Below, piece after piece: positions 9,389 through 19,385 of a stretch of 64,000 bases of DNA (the stretch's first letter is position 1; each line of letters begins with the position of its first letter). This stretch comes from RUG369 sp050949645 (GTDB lineage Bacteria > Planctomycetota > Planctomycetia > Pirellulales > Thermoguttaceae), in the NCBI GenBank assembly GCA_050949645.1, contig JBMNGC010000001.1, forward strand, positions 2,170,001 to 2,234,000, written 5' to 3'. The notes beneath the pieces were generated by a model that made no database searches, had not been told where the DNA came from, and saw only the letters and a list, made by a program, of their open reading frames with translations. The position numbers and the translations under genes are program-made.

Positions 9389-9421
9389 AAAAAAAGGCGT
9401 CGTCCGAAGACGACGCCTTTT
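9389..9421. terminator. Bidirectional terminator between convergent genes
   Basis: AAAGGCGTCGTC and its complement form a 12-bp stem around a CGAA loop, flanked by A on one side and T on the other. It can end both the GntP gene (plus) and the giant gene (minus). The rest of 9178-9501 shows nothing else. Confidence 0.85.
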
Positions 9422-9501
9422 CTATCGTTTCACAAAGCTCAAGGTCTGAGCTCGGGCTTCAACCGCTCGCAACCGTCAAGGTTGCGGGGGTCGATAGCGA
9501 A

Positions 9502-12500
9502 TTACCACATGTTACCGCCGCGGTTTCCGCCGCCGTAGCCGCCGCCATAGCCGCCGCCCATACCGCCGCCCATACCGCCGCGGTTACCGCCGCCGTAATT
9601 ACCGCCGCCGTAGTTACCGCCGCCTCCGTAATTACCGCCGCCGTAACCGCCGCCGCTGTTGGTGCTGCCGTCGCCGCTGTTGTACGTAAACATCTTGATG
9701 AGCTGCGTAAAGGTCGGCATCGGAGCAATGAGAACGTAGCGACGGTCGCCGGAGATACCCGCGGAGGTCGTGAAGCCGGCGCCAAGGTTCAGGTAGTTAA
9801 TCACCGGATAGTAACCGGCGTCAGGCTGAACGTAGACGATCTGCGGAACGTTGGATTCGTCCAGCGTCTGCTGCTCTTCCGCTTTATAAGAGGAAACATA
9901 CTGGCTAGCGGCGCTTTGAATCGTGTTCGATTCGCGCGCTTCGTTGCGCGCCTTGTTGCTCTTATACGCGTTCGCGAGTCTCATGAGTTCGTTCGAGTTA
10001 CGAACCTGAAGCTGGTTCATCATCGCCGCAGCGGTCAGGATCTCTTCCTTAACCTCTTCGTTACGACGTCCTTCGACGAGATCGACCGAGAAAAGAGCCT
10101 CGTCGTCAACCATGTCGAAGACCTCGACGCAGGAACGTTCTTTCTCCGTACCAACGTTCGTCATGATCTTGACGGTCACTTTATCTTGCGCGACTTCGCC
10201 CCAGGATTTAGAGACGAGGAAGTTGTATTCGCCGCTAAAGCCCATCGGGCAGGTGTAAGCGCGCGTACGAACGCCCTTGCGGTTCTCATCGTAGGATTTA
10301 CGAAGGTCAATGCTTTCGTCGGTAAGGACACCCCCTGCCGCGGTCCGCTTCTGAGCGAACCAACAAACGGCGCTCGTCGGTTCCTGGACGGAGAGATCAA
10401 GTTCCGCGTCGCCGGACCAGGAGATCTCGACGAAAACGTCGCGAATACGCGCTTCGTTAAGCTTTGCAATGAAGTCGGCGGCCTCGTCGTCGCGGCCCTC
10501 GGCCTTCATCTTGTCGATGAGATCAAGCGCGATCTCTTCGCAAGGTATCTGAACGTCTTCGACGTACTTGCCGTCCCAGACGATCGACGCGGCGCCGAGA
10601 ACGACCCACTTGTACGCTTCTTCATCGTTGAGCTCGCGCGCAATTCTCAGACCCTGGATGTACGGCTCGGGACGCGTCGGAGCGATGAGCGAAACGTCGC
10701 GATAGATCTTGAGCGCGCGTTCGTGCGAACCGATCTTGTCCAAGTACGCCGCCAAACCCATGATCACGAGCGGATCGGAGTTGAAATCTGCAAGAGAAAG
10801 AATTGCGGTCTCAACTTCCTTCTGCGGCGCGTTCGATTTGATCAACGCGGCGGCAAGCGCCTCGTACATCCATTCGGACGCGCAATCGTTGCGCATCGCC
10901 GCGCGCAGGAACGCCGACGCGGACGCGGGATCAGTTTCGAGAAGCTGCTGCGTCCTGAGGACGAGCGAACCGGAGAATTCTTCGCGCGCCTTAAGGTACG
11001 CTTCGTCAGATTCGCCGTCGGCTTGCTTCGGAGCGTTCGCTTTAAACCAAGCGTCCCACTTCGCATTGAGATCGACTGGCGCCTGAGAGAGGGTTCCGGT
11101 CGGTTTCTCCGTCGATTTATTCGACTTGGAAGGAACGGCAAAGATACCGGCGCCAGCCGCGTCGGGAACCGTCGGAGCGTCGAGGAAGTTCTGGAGGATA
11201 GCGTCGTTCGCGGGGCCGACGATCTGTCCGCCGCGCCCTGCGGACGGAACGCTCATCATACCGCCGCCGAAGCCGCCAAAGCCGCCCATACCACCGCCGA
11301 AGCCGCCCATACCGCCGCCCATACCGCCGCCAAAGCCGCCCATGCCGCCCATCATACCGCCGCCCATGCCGCCCATCATGCCGCCGCCCATGCTACCCAT
11401 CTGGTTGGGCTGCATAATAAGGTCGCCGACGGAGTAGAGCTGCAACGAGGTCGAGATTTCAGGATTGTTCTTGATCTCGTCTTGCGTCGTAATGAAGAGC
11501 GCGTCGTCGAGGATGCAGAAGTCGAGCTCATGAGGACGGAGCACGATCTTGAGCGCTTTACGAAGCGTAATGTTCGAAAGATTTTCGTTGATATTGAGAG
11601 AAGACGCGGGTCCGATCATCTCTTCCATATTCACGGTGTCGAAGACAACGTTGATGTCCTGACCCTGCTCGCGGAGCTGCTGCTTGACCTCTTCGATCCA
11701 GTCGGCGAGCGTGAGATCGCTGTCTTCGCCGCCATCGACGTCGACCTTAAGATCGAGCGCGTTGGCAATACGCTGCTCTTCAGTCGAACCGGTGAGGTTC
11801 GTTCTGCCGTACTTCTCCTTACGAACCTTGGTCATCGCATTCCAGACCTCGGGGTCAGGATACGTGATGGGCGGCTCGTCGGAAACCGGAATATGAGCGC
11901 GTTCGACCGACATAAGCGTGTCGAGAAGCTTCTTCTGACGCCAGTTGCGCAGATATTGATTTTGCTCGTAGGCGTCTCGGAGGAAGACGACGTTCTTCGC
12001 CTGAGTCGGCAACGCGTTGTCGGGCGAAATCTTCGCCGCTTCCTGCGCCGCTTCGGCGGCGAGAACGAATTTGCTCTCTTTAACGAGCGCTTCGAAGCGC
12101 TTCATGATCTCGACAACCTTCGTCTGGTTGGCGAGCGCCGCGGTTCGCGCTTTATTCTGAGCGTCGACGACCGCGAGATTCTGCTGCGCCGCATAGTCGC
12201 GGATCGCCTTCTGTTCCTGCTGGCGTTTCACATATTCGCCCGTCGCGGCAAGGTCGCTCAGAAGAACGGCGCGGTCGGCGGGAGAAAGAATCGGATCATT
12301 TTTGACGCTGTTGATCGTCAGTTTGATATTCTGAAGCGCGCCGTCCGGGTCGGTCGCGGAAAGCTTGCGAGCGTCGGCCGTCACAACGGCGACGTGCGTC
12401 TTAACCTGTCGCGAGAGAACCTTCACGTTCTGCTCGGACGCGACCATGAGGTTGGCCCTGTTTTCGTCGGCGAGTTTCCGTTCGGCCGCCGCAAACGCAT

Positions 12501-13983
12501 CTTCGATAGAATCGTCAGGCGCGCCCGGCATGGCGATAGTATCGTCGTCGGCAAATTCAGGAGGAACGATAGTATCGTCGTCGGCAAATTCAGGAGGAAC
12601 GATAGTATCGTCGTCGGCAAATTCAGGAGGAACGATAGTATCGTCGTCGGCAAATTCAGGAGGAACGATAGTATCGTCGTCGGCAAATTCAGGAGGAACG
12701 ATGGTATCGTCGTCGGCAAATTCAGGAGGAACGATGATATCGTCGTCGGCAAATTCAGCAACGCCGAGGGTATCGTCGCCGACAGCCTCAGGATCGCCGA
12801 AAGTAACGTCGTCTTCGAACGCAATCCCGCTGCCAAGGTCCTCGGAGTTCCCCTCAACAAGACCGGTTAGACGTTCCGCGGACGCCAGGTCGCCCATCTC
12901 TTCCGCCTGTCGCGCAAGGTCCATCGTCTGATCGATCGAATCATTGACGTTGGTCTGATAGTCGGTCAGGAGGTCGAGACCGGCGATCGGGAGAGTCGCG
13001 CCGGAATCTCTCGAGGCGGACTGCACGAGCGGGTAAAGGTACTGGTTTGATTTACTCGGCGTGCGAGGCGTGATGGTCCATTCGATATCGGCCAAGCGAC
13101 CATCGGACAAAACGACCGGAATGGAGATATTCGCGTCTTCAAGCGCCTCCGGGCTCGAACCGAGGAGGTAAGTCTCTCGGTCGCTGCGGATCGGCGGGAG
13201 CGGATTCGGGTAAACCGTCGCGTTTCCAAGCGTCAGTTCAGTTTCTTCGGGGAAGAACACGGTCGCGGTTGCGGCGGACGCAAGACTCGCGCCCGCGGCG
13301 TCCGCGCTGGAACCGCTCTCAACGACGGCGCCGCCGGTACGGTTCGCGAGCGCGCCAAGAAGATTCATATTGACAACCGCTCCGACCCCGTAACTGTTGA
13401 CCGGCGTTCGAGCGTCAACGAGCTTTTCGACCGTCTTTTCGAAAATCGCTTCGTTAAACGCCGCGCCTGTACTCACGCCGCGTCCGATGAACACGATCGA
13501 ACGATCGGCGCTCTCGTTGAAATCGAAGGAATCGACGGCGACGGAGAACGATTGCTCAAGGTCGGCGGCGCCGAGCGCGTCGCGCTGCGAAAGGCTCGCG
13601 ATCGCGTCCGCAAGTTCTGGAGAGCCGACGTCGAGATAGCCGTCGGTGAGAGACTCCGTCTCGTTGGAAGCGGTAAAGATCTGGACGCGCGCGTTCTCAG
13701 GAAGGTTCTCAACGAGCGAATAAAGCGCGTCTTGGGAATCCTGGCGGACTTGGGAGCTCAGTTGCGCGGCAGAGAAATCGACCAACACGGCGACGTCGAC
13801 AAAGTCGGATTCCGACTCGATCGCTTCGGCCTGGAGCGGAACCAGAAAACAATTGGTGCCGTCGCTGAGTTGATACGTCTCGACAGGAACGTCTGACGTC
13901 GCCTCTTGAGCCGTCGAAAGACTGACGAAAGTCGTCAGCGCAATCGCCGCAACGGACAATATCATGAAAAGGCGCTTTTTCAT
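9502..13983 (-). CDS. Giant exported VWA-like protein with acidic 11-residue repeats, STN-like domain and Gly-rich tail
   Basis: I start it at the ATG at 13983 (MKKRLFMILSVAAIA), which gives a Sec signal ending near STAQ and has AGGA upstream. The product has 1493 residues. In order: a VWA-like domain at about 45-230 (VDVAVLVDFSAAQ, a degenerate MIDAS, and SIVFIGRGV); seven tandem copies of an 11-residue acidic unit EFADDDTIVPP at about 407-484; a coiled region; an STN/secretin-N-like module at about 760-840 (LDLKVDVDGG...LADWIEEVKQQL, then LRKALKIVLRPHEL); a Met/Gly-rich low-complexity stretch at about 861-912; a tetratricopeptide-like helical part; and a C-terminal Gly/Tyr/Asn-rich tail from about 1441. 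The function is not known. The architecture suggests a periplasmic or surface scaffold. It is transcribed alone and has its own promoter candidate. Confidence 0.85.
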   Translation of the reverse strand: MKKRLFMILSVAAIALTTFVSLSTAQEATSDVPVETYQLSDGTNCFLVPLQAEAIESESDFVDVAVLVDFSAAQLSSQVRQDSQDALYSLVENLPENARVQIFTASNETESLTDGYLDVGSPELADAIASLSQRDALGAADLEQSFSVAVDSFDFNESADRSIVFIGRGVSTGAAFNEAIFEKTVEKLVDARTPVNSYGVGAVVNMNLLGALANRTGGAVVESGSSADAAGASLASAATATVFFPEETELTLGNATVYPNPLPPIRSDRETYLLGSSPEALEDANISIPVVLSDGRLADIEWTITPRTPSKSNQYLYPLVQSASRDSGATLPIAGLDLLTDYQTNVNDSIDQTMDLARQAEEMGDLASAERLTGLVEGNSEDLGSGIAFEDDVTFGDPEAVGDDTLGVAEFADDDIIVPPEFADDDTIVPPEFADDDTIVPPEFADDDTIVPPEFADDDTIVPPEFADDDTIVPPEFADDDTIAMPGAPDDSIEDAFAAAERKLADENRANLMVASEQNVKVLSRQVKTHVAVVTADARKLSATDPDGALQNIKLTINSVKNDPILSPADRAVLLSDLAATGEYVKRQQEQKAIRDYAAQQNLAVVDAQNKARTAALANQTKVVEIMKRFEALVKESKFVLAAEAAQEAAKISPDNALPTQAKNVVFLRDAYEQNQYLRNWRQKKLLDTLMSVERAHIPVSDEPPITYPDPEVWNAMTKVRKEKYGRTNLTGSTEEQRIANALDLKVDVDGGEDSDLTLADWIEEVKQQLREQGQDINVVFDTVNMEEMIGPASSLNINENLSNITLRKALKIVLRPHELDFCILDDALFITTQDEIKNNPEISTSLQLYSVGDLIMQPNQMGSMGGGMMGGMGGGMMGGMGGFGGGMGGGMGGFGGGMGGFGGFGGGMMSVPSAGRGGQIVGPANDAILQNFLDAPTVPDAAGAGIFAVPSKSNKSTEKPTGTLSQAPVDLNAKWDAWFKANAPKQADGESDEAYLKAREEFSGSLVLRTQQLLETDPASASAFLRAAMRNDCASEWMYEALAAALIKSNAPQKEVETAILSLADFNSDPLVIMGLAAYLDKIGSHERALKIYRDVSLIAPTRPEPYIQGLRIARELNDEEAYKWVVLGAASIVWDGKYVEDVQIPCEEIALDLIDKMKAEGRDDEAADFIAKLNEARIRDVFVEISWSGDAELDLSVQEPTSAVCWFAQKRTAAGGVLTDESIDLRKSYDENRKGVRTRAYTCPMGFSGEYNFLVSKSWGEVAQDKVTVKIMTNVGTEKERSCVEVFDMVDDEALFSVDLVEGRRNEEVKEEILTAAAMMNQLQVRNSNELMRLANAYKSNKARNEARESNTIQSAASQYVSSYKAEEQQTLDESNVPQIVYVQPDAGYYPVINYLNLGAGFTTSAGISGDRRYVLIAPMPTFTQLIKMFTYNSGDGSTNSGGGYGGGNYGGGGNYGGGNYGGGNRGGMGGGMGGGYGGGYGGGNRGGNMW
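12534..12764 (-). repeat. Seven tandem 33-bp coding repeats
   Basis: Seven 33-bp units encode the acidic EFADDDTIVPP-type peptide inside the giant protein. The inner five are almost identical in DNA, and the two ends diverge. This near-identity indicates recent expansion and likely copy-number variation. Confidence 0.9.
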
Positions 13984-14193
13984 TCTTATGATCCTCTTCT
14001 CCGGAATTCTACTGAACCGATTGGATTGGAAGCCGACCGCGACCGAGCGGGTCTGCACTCGCGACGGCCGCGCGGAGGTTCTATCGTAGTCGCTCCCGTT
14101 GGTCGCTTGCAGGCGCCGTGCTGCGGCTCCTCGCCGCAACGCAACGACTGCGATGATCCGCTGACGGACCGCGCCCAATGTATTTAACGCATA

Positions 14194-14222
14194 TTTATAT
14201 CAGGAAAGAAACGTTCTTTCAA
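14194..14222 (-). promoter_or_regulatory. Promoter with embedded palindrome for the giant VWA-like gene
   Basis: On the minus strand TTGAAA (14217-14222), a 17-bp spacer and TATAAA (14194-14199) form a good sigma-70 promoter 211 bp before the ATG. The palindrome GAAAGAA-ACG-TTCTTTC (14204-14220) fills the spacer and overlaps the -35 box, a natural operator position. Confidence 0.5.
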
Positions 14223-14713
14223 CCGGTTTTATCGTCCATAAGCTTCTACAGACGCTAAAAATCAACGCCCACGCCGTAAAGAATGAAAAATCGATACTCC
14301 CGGGAGGCGCGCCTGCTCTACGAAAACGTTTCGCTGCATTTTTTCCTGCCAAAACGTCTGGCAAAAAACGCACGCCGACTGTCGTCGGCAAACAATTCGC
14401 CTAACGTTCCTTAACTGGAATTCTAATCAACGAGGCGCGAAACGCAACAAAATTACCTGCCTCTTTTCGGATATTTTAAAAAATTAACGCTCCTCTGCGT
14501 ATGTTATGACACTTTTAACAATCTTCAAACAAAAATGGGTTGCTCGTGCAAGGACTCGGGAATCATGCTTTTTTAACGTCGACGACTTGAAGCGAAAGAT
14601 CTTCCGTATAGAATCAGCTTGCCTGTCCGAGCGTATGCGCGACTATTGAATATTCTTGGTTCCTCCAGTTCTCTGGGAGGGGATCGCGTCTCGACGCTGC
14701 GGAATGAAAGACT
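14223..14713. other. Intergenic region upstream of dnaE
   Basis: About 490 bp, AT-rich in the middle (14450-14530). I see no convincing gene. A 16-codon frame opens at 14704 and overlaps the dnaE start; it is probably noise. The dnaE promoter must lie here but no box pair stands out. Confidence 0.5.
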
Positions 14714-17700
14714 ATGAAAGTGCGACGGATTATCATGAGCGACGAAAAACTTAAAGGACTTGACGGCTTCACCGAAGAGCTCGAAGAAGAAGACGTCGAA
14801 GACATGGAGATCAAGGCCCCGTCGGAGAACGATTCCAACGAGAACGCCGTGCTCGCGGAGAAGCGAACGCCCTGGGAACCGACGGAATCTGGCGCGATCC
14901 CCTTCGTACATCTCCACACGCACTCCCACTACTCGCTCCTCGACGGCGTCGGAAAAATCGACGCGCTCATTGCGCGAGCTAAAGAACTCGAGATGCCCGC
15001 GCTCGCGCTCACCGACCATGGCAATATGTACGGGGCGCTGGAATTTTATCAAAAAGCGCTCGACGCGGGAATCAAACCGATTATCGGATACGAGGGGTAC
15101 GTCGCTCCGGAGTCGCGCTTCGAGAAGAACGACAAGACGATGAGCCATCTGACGCTCCTGGCGATGAACGAGCAAGGCTACAGAAATCTGTTGAAGCTCT
15201 CGTCCCTCGCGTACGTCGAAGGGTTCTATTACAAACCGCGCGTCGACAAGGAGCTCCTCAAAAAATACAACGAAGGACTTATCTGCCTGAGCGGCTGCCT
15301 GTCGGGCGAGGTCTCTCGAACGCTCAAGGTCGGGCGCGGGAGCGAGGAATCGCTTGAAAAAGCCCGCGGCGTCATGCAATGGTATCGCGAGGTCTTTGGC
15401 GACCGGTATTACATCGAGCTTCAGAATCACGGCCTCTACGACCAGCAAATTCCTTTGCGGAAGGAACTGCAACTTGCAAAAGAGCTTGGGATTCCAACCG
15501 TCGCGACGAACGACGTGCATTACGTCAAGTACGAAGACTACGACGCGCAGGATCTCGCGCTATGCATCAACACGGGCAAGTTTCGCACCGACGTCAACCG
15601 CATGCGTATGGATTCCGACCAGTTCTACCTCAAGAGCGGTCAGGAAATGATGGAAGCGATGCCCGAGGCCCCCGACGCGGTATGGCGTTCACTCGAAATC
15701 GCCGATCGATGCAACCTGCGCCTGGGACTCGGTAAACGTTACTTTCCGGTCTTCACCCCTCCCAACGGACTTTCATCAGACGAATATCTCCGTGAACTTT
15801 GCATCAAGGGGCTCAAACGCCGCTATGCGAACAACCCGGAGCGCATGGTCGACGGCGAGCTCTCCGAAGAGGTTATGGCGCGACTTGACCGCGAGCTAAG
15901 CGTTATCAGCAAGCTCGGATTCCCAAACTATTTCCTGATTGTCTGGGACTTTGTGCGCGAAGCGGAAGAGCGCGGCATTCATTGCACCGCGAGAGGCTCC
16001 GGCGTCGGCGCGCTCGTATGCTATGCGCTCAATATGTCGCACGTCTGTCCCCTCGAATTCGACCTCCTCTTTGAACGTTTTCTCGACGAGAACAGACTCG
16101 AAGCGCCCGATATCGATATCGACTTTGAACAGAACCGGCGCGGCGAGATCATCGACTACGTTAAAAGACATTACGGCGCTGAAAAAGTCGCGCAACTCGG
16201 CGTCTTTGGCACGATGGCGGCCAAGCTCGCGATCAAAGACTGCGCGCGCGCGCTCGGACTGCCCCTCGATCTCGCGAACGCCGTCTCGCAGCTCATCCCC
16301 AACGCCCCTAAAATGACGATCAAAAGGGCGTTCGACCAGAGCCCTGAACTCGTCAAAATGTACGAGAGCAATCAGGACGTCCACGAGCTCGTCGATTACG
16401 CCAAGAAGGTCGAAGGACTTGCGCGAAGCGCGGGCACGCACGCATGCGGCGTCATTATCTCGCAGCGCGAGCTCACCGACTTCGTCCCGATCCAAAAGCT
16501 CTCTGGCAAAGAAGACGTCGTCACGCAATGGCAGGGTTCCGACGTTGAAAAGGCCGGGCTCCTGAAAATGGACTTCCTCGGCCTGCGCAACCTGACGATC
16601 CTTGCCGACGCCGTGCGACTCATCAAGCAAACGAGCGGCGAGACGATCGACCCGTACAACCTTCCCCAGAACGATCCGGAGACCTACGCGCTGCTATGCC
16701 GCGGTGAAACCAAAGGCGTCTTCCAGCTCGAAAGCGCTGGGATCCGCCAGCTCCTCATGAGCATGCGCCCCGACAATATCCGCGATATTATCGCTGTGCT
16801 CGCTCTATACCGGCCCGGGCCCCTCGAAGGCGGCATGGTGGAGGAATACGTCGACGTCAAACATGGACGCAGAAAGGCGACCTATCTCCATCCCGTTCTG
16901 AAAGACGTTCTCGAGGAAACGAACGGCGTCATGGTCTATCAGGAGCAGATCATGCGCATCCTCAACAGACTTGGACGCATCCCCCTCTCGAGTTCCTATA
17001 CGTGCATTAAGGCGATCAGTAAGAAAAAGCACGAGAAGATCGCCAAGTTCAACGAGGACTTCGTCAAGGGCGCGCAGGAAAACGGACTCACGCGGGAAAA
17101 GGCGCAGGAGCTCTTTGAGCTCATCAAGAAATTTGCGGGCTACGGCTTTAACAAGTCGCACTCGACCGCGTATGCGCACATCGCGTATGCGACGGCGTAT
17201 CTTAAAGCGCACTACCCTGCAGAATTCATGGCGGCGCTCCTCTGCGGCGACATATCCGGTCGAAATTTCACTAGGAGTGATAAGACGGTCGAGCACATCG
17301 ACGACTGCGTGCGCATGGGGATCGAGGTCGTTCCGCCGAACGTCAACCTGTGCGACGCTGAGTATAAGGTCGTCGACGGAAAAATTTATTTCGGGCTCAC
17401 CGCCGTGAAGGCCTGCGGCGCCGACGCGATGGCGGAGATCGTCCGCGCGCGTACCGAGGGCGGACCCTTCCTCAACCTTTTCGACTTCTGCCAGCGCGTG
17501 AACTCCAGGCTCGTCGGACGCGCGACGATCGAAGCGCTCATTAAATGCGGCGCGTTCGACTGCTTCGGCGCCAAGCGGTCGCAACTTATGTTTGTCTTGG
17601 AAAAAGCGATCAAGAGCGGCCAGCAAGCTGCGCTCGATCGCCAGCGCGGTCAGATGAATTTCTTCAGTTCAAACGACTCCGAGCAAGACGACGAGATGGA

Positions 17701-18505
17701 AGACGCCAGCTCCGGCCTTCCCGACATTGAAGAATGGGGCGAAAAAGAACGCGCCGTCTACGAGAAGGAAACGCTCGGATATTACGTCTCGGCGCATCCG
17801 CTCGGAGAACACCGCAACATGCTCCAACTTTTCGGCACGTCGATCCGCAAGGTCTTGGAAATGCCGAATCATACGCAGGCGACGGTCGGCGGTATCATTT
17901 CCGACGTACGAATCTCGGCGTTGCGCAAACCGAAGCCGGGCCAGCCCAAAACGATTGCGTTTTTCCAGATCGAAGACCTCGATGCGACCATGCGTTGCGC
18001 CGTCTGGTCGGAAGCCTACGCGAAATTCAGCCAATTCATCGCCGACGACGCGCCGCTCTTCCTGAGAGGACGCGTCGATAAAAAAGAATCACGACAAGAA
18101 AACGAAAACGGCGAGCATGAAATAGAAACGACCCTCTTTGTCGACGAGATCATTCCCTTTGAGAATGCGGTTTCCGAACTCTCGCGCGGCGTCGCTATCT
18201 TTCTCAAAGAAGAAGTGGCCGATCAGGTCGGAGTTAAGAAACTTTACGACGTCCTTAAGACGTACCGCGTCGGCCGCAACGGAATCGGCGACGGACACGA
18301 TCTAGAAATCTGTCTGGAGCTCCGCACCGGAACGCGCGCGACCTTCAAGTGCGACAAATTTAAGATCAGTCTCGTCCAGGAAATGAAAACGCGCGTCGAA
18401 GAATCCTTTGGAAAGGGCTCTATCCGCTTAATCCCGGCGCCGACGAAGCAACGCGCGCAAAGCGAACGTTCCAGTCGCTGGCGACGCCCAGTAGGCGTGA
18501 ATTAG
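14714..18505 (+). CDS. dnaE: DNA polymerase III alpha subunit
   Basis: This is the catalytic subunit of the replicative polymerase. The start is either the ATG at 14714 or the one at 14735 (MSDEKLKGL); neither has a strong ribosome site. Numbering from 14714: an acidic N-terminal extension of about 60 residues is followed by the PHP domain (FVHLHTHSHYSLLDG, residues 64-78; LTDHGNMYG), then the polymerase core with ARGSGVGALVCYAL and the catalytic aspartates in APDIDIDFEQNRRG (D466, D468). YQEQIMRI and YGFNKSHSTAYA mark the fingers, and a C-terminal OB fold follows (GGIISDVRISAL). Length 1263 is slightly above usual because of the acidic extension. It stands alone. Confidence 0.97.
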   Translation: MKVRRIIMSDEKLKGLDGFTEELEEEDVEDMEIKAPSENDSNENAVLAEKRTPWEPTESGAIPFVHLHTHSHYSLLDGVGKIDALIARAKELEMPALALTDHGNMYGALEFYQKALDAGIKPIIGYEGYVAPESRFEKNDKTMSHLTLLAMNEQGYRNLLKLSSLAYVEGFYYKPRVDKELLKKYNEGLICLSGCLSGEVSRTLKVGRGSEESLEKARGVMQWYREVFGDRYYIELQNHGLYDQQIPLRKELQLAKELGIPTVATNDVHYVKYEDYDAQDLALCINTGKFRTDVNRMRMDSDQFYLKSGQEMMEAMPEAPDAVWRSLEIADRCNLRLGLGKRYFPVFTPPNGLSSDEYLRELCIKGLKRRYANNPERMVDGELSEEVMARLDRELSVISKLGFPNYFLIVWDFVREAEERGIHCTARGSGVGALVCYALNMSHVCPLEFDLLFERFLDENRLEAPDIDIDFEQNRRGEIIDYVKRHYGAEKVAQLGVFGTMAAKLAIKDCARALGLPLDLANAVSQLIPNAPKMTIKRAFDQSPELVKMYESNQDVHELVDYAKKVEGLARSAGTHACGVIISQRELTDFVPIQKLSGKEDVVTQWQGSDVEKAGLLKMDFLGLRNLTILADAVRLIKQTSGETIDPYNLPQNDPETYALLCRGETKGVFQLESAGIRQLLMSMRPDNIRDIIAVLALYRPGPLEGGMVEEYVDVKHGRRKATYLHPVLKDVLEETNGVMVYQEQIMRILNRLGRIPLSSSYTCIKAISKKKHEKIAKFNEDFVKGAQENGLTREKAQELFELIKKFAGYGFNKSHSTAYAHIAYATAYLKAHYPAEFMAALLCGDISGRNFTRSDKTVEHIDDCVRMGIEVVPPNVNLCDAEYKVVDGKIYFGLTAVKACGADAMAEIVRARTEGGPFLNLFDFCQRVNSRLVGRATIEALIKCGAFDCFGAKRSQLMFVLEKAIKSGQQAALDRQRGQMNFFSSNDSEQDDEMEDASSGLPDIEEWGEKERAVYEKETLGYYVSAHPLGEHRNMLQLFGTSIRKVLEMPNHTQATVGGIISDVRISALRKPKPGQPKTIAFFQIEDLDATMRCAVWSEAYAKFSQFIADDAPLFLRGRVDKKESRQENENGEHEIETTLFVDEIIPFENAVSELSRGVAIFLKEEVADQVGVKKLYDVLKTYRVGRNGIGDGHDLEICLELRTGTRATFKCDKFKISLVQEMKTRVEESFGKGSIRLIPAPTKQRAQSERSSRWRRPVGVN

Positions 18506-18515
18506 GAGACGACCG

Positions 18516-18547
18516 CGCATGTCCGCAAGGCTTCTTGCGGACATGCG
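18516..18547. terminator. 14-bp perfect hairpin after dnaE, no T tract
   Basis: CGCATGTCCGCAAG (18516-18529) pairs perfectly with 18534-18547 around a GCTT loop, 10 bp after the dnaE stop. It lacks a following T run on either strand, so it may protect RNA ends or end transcription inefficiently between the convergent dnaE and island genes. Confidence 0.5.
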
Positions 18548-18616
18548 AAAATTCCCACCGCAGCGCGCGCTTCTCTGACGCCGCCCCTCAATAGGCCGAT
18601 CATACGTATCAATCGA

Positions 18617-19264
18617 TCAGCCCCCCTGACTGCTCGTGAATTTGCCGGAGCGTCTTAATGCCGCCCGTCGAACCAGCACAAGGCTGCGCTCAGTCGCCAT
18701 GAATAACATGACGACGATCTTGAACAACGCGGTTAAGAGGAACAGTATCAAGTTAACGCAGAAGTAGAGGACGGTTGGGTCGCCAATGAGGAAGAATAGG
18801 ACAAATCCCTCGATACTAAAATAATCGAAGAGGAAAGCGAAGGGCGACGAGGGCAGGTAACTGCAAAACCTTAACCCCAACGACGTCATGGAAAAAGAAT
18901 GCCAATAAACAGTCCCTATGCTATAAAAGAAACCCGGCCAAAGACATCGCGCGGTTCGGGACCAAAACTCCTGCCTTATTAACGCTTTGCAAAGACCGTA
19001 GAAACAAGCTAAGTATCCCAAGGAACAAAAAAATACGCTCAGTATCAGAAAAACCCAAGGGGACGATCCAGAAAGGAAGGAGTCGAGGCGCAGGACTGCC
19101 GAACACGACAAAATCGCCAGACCAAAGGCGATAAGAAGGAAGAACAGACGGATGATATTGCGGATCAACCATCGAAGCCTTTCTTCCGCCGTAATCAGCG
19201 TAAAACTTTCTAATCTCTCCATCCGTCGATTCTGGAACGCGTCGAGTTCAGAAATAGATCCCAT
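18617..19264 (-). CDS. Island membrane protein A (unknown)
   Basis: This 215-residue protein starts at ATG 19264 behind a strong GGAGGAG site. It has a short cytosolic N-terminus (SFTLITAEERLRW) and about five hydrophobic segments (around residues 36-58, 68-92, 110-130, 140-160, 165-190). It resembles the 361-residue membrane protein at 23725-24810: both share SF-x-L-x(3)-EER, an R/Q-C-x-W-x(3)-F segment followed by W-x-x-F, and a YLP motif. I recognise no known family. It is the last gene of the minus-strand island and lies 121 bp after the immunity-like gene. Confidence 0.7.
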   Translation of the reverse strand: MGSISELDAFQNRRMERLESFTLITAEERLRWLIRNIIRLFFLLIAFGLAILSCSAVLRLDSFLSGSSPWVFLILSVFFCSLGYLACFYGLCKALIRQEFWSRTARCLWPGFFYSIGTVYWHSFSMTSLGLRFCSYLPSSPFAFLFDYFSIEGFVLFFLIGDPTVLYFCVNLILFLLTALFKIVVMLFMATERSLVLVRRAALRRSGKFTSSQGG

Positions 19265-19385
19265 GATCTCCTCCGTTGAGCGTTCGCGACGTTATCAAAC
19301 AACAACGACGGCGACCGGCGATTCTTTTAAAGATTCCCCAAATAACGGATTCTTCCATTGCAACAACGCTAAATCTTGTCGGTTT

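Noticed and set aside
12534..12764. Seven regular 33-bp repeats resembling a CRISPR array
   Set aside because: There are no unique spacers, the units are in frame with each other and encode an acidic peptide, and no cas genes are nearby.
9916..12870. 984-codon open frame on the plus strand opposite the giant VWA-like gene
   Set aside because: It mirrors the codon pattern of the real gene, has no ribosome site and reads Arg/Val-rich without a fold. It is a base-composition shadow.
14704..14754. Short ATG frame before dnaE as a leader peptide
   Set aside because: Only 16 codons, no ribosome site and it runs into the dnaE start in another frame.
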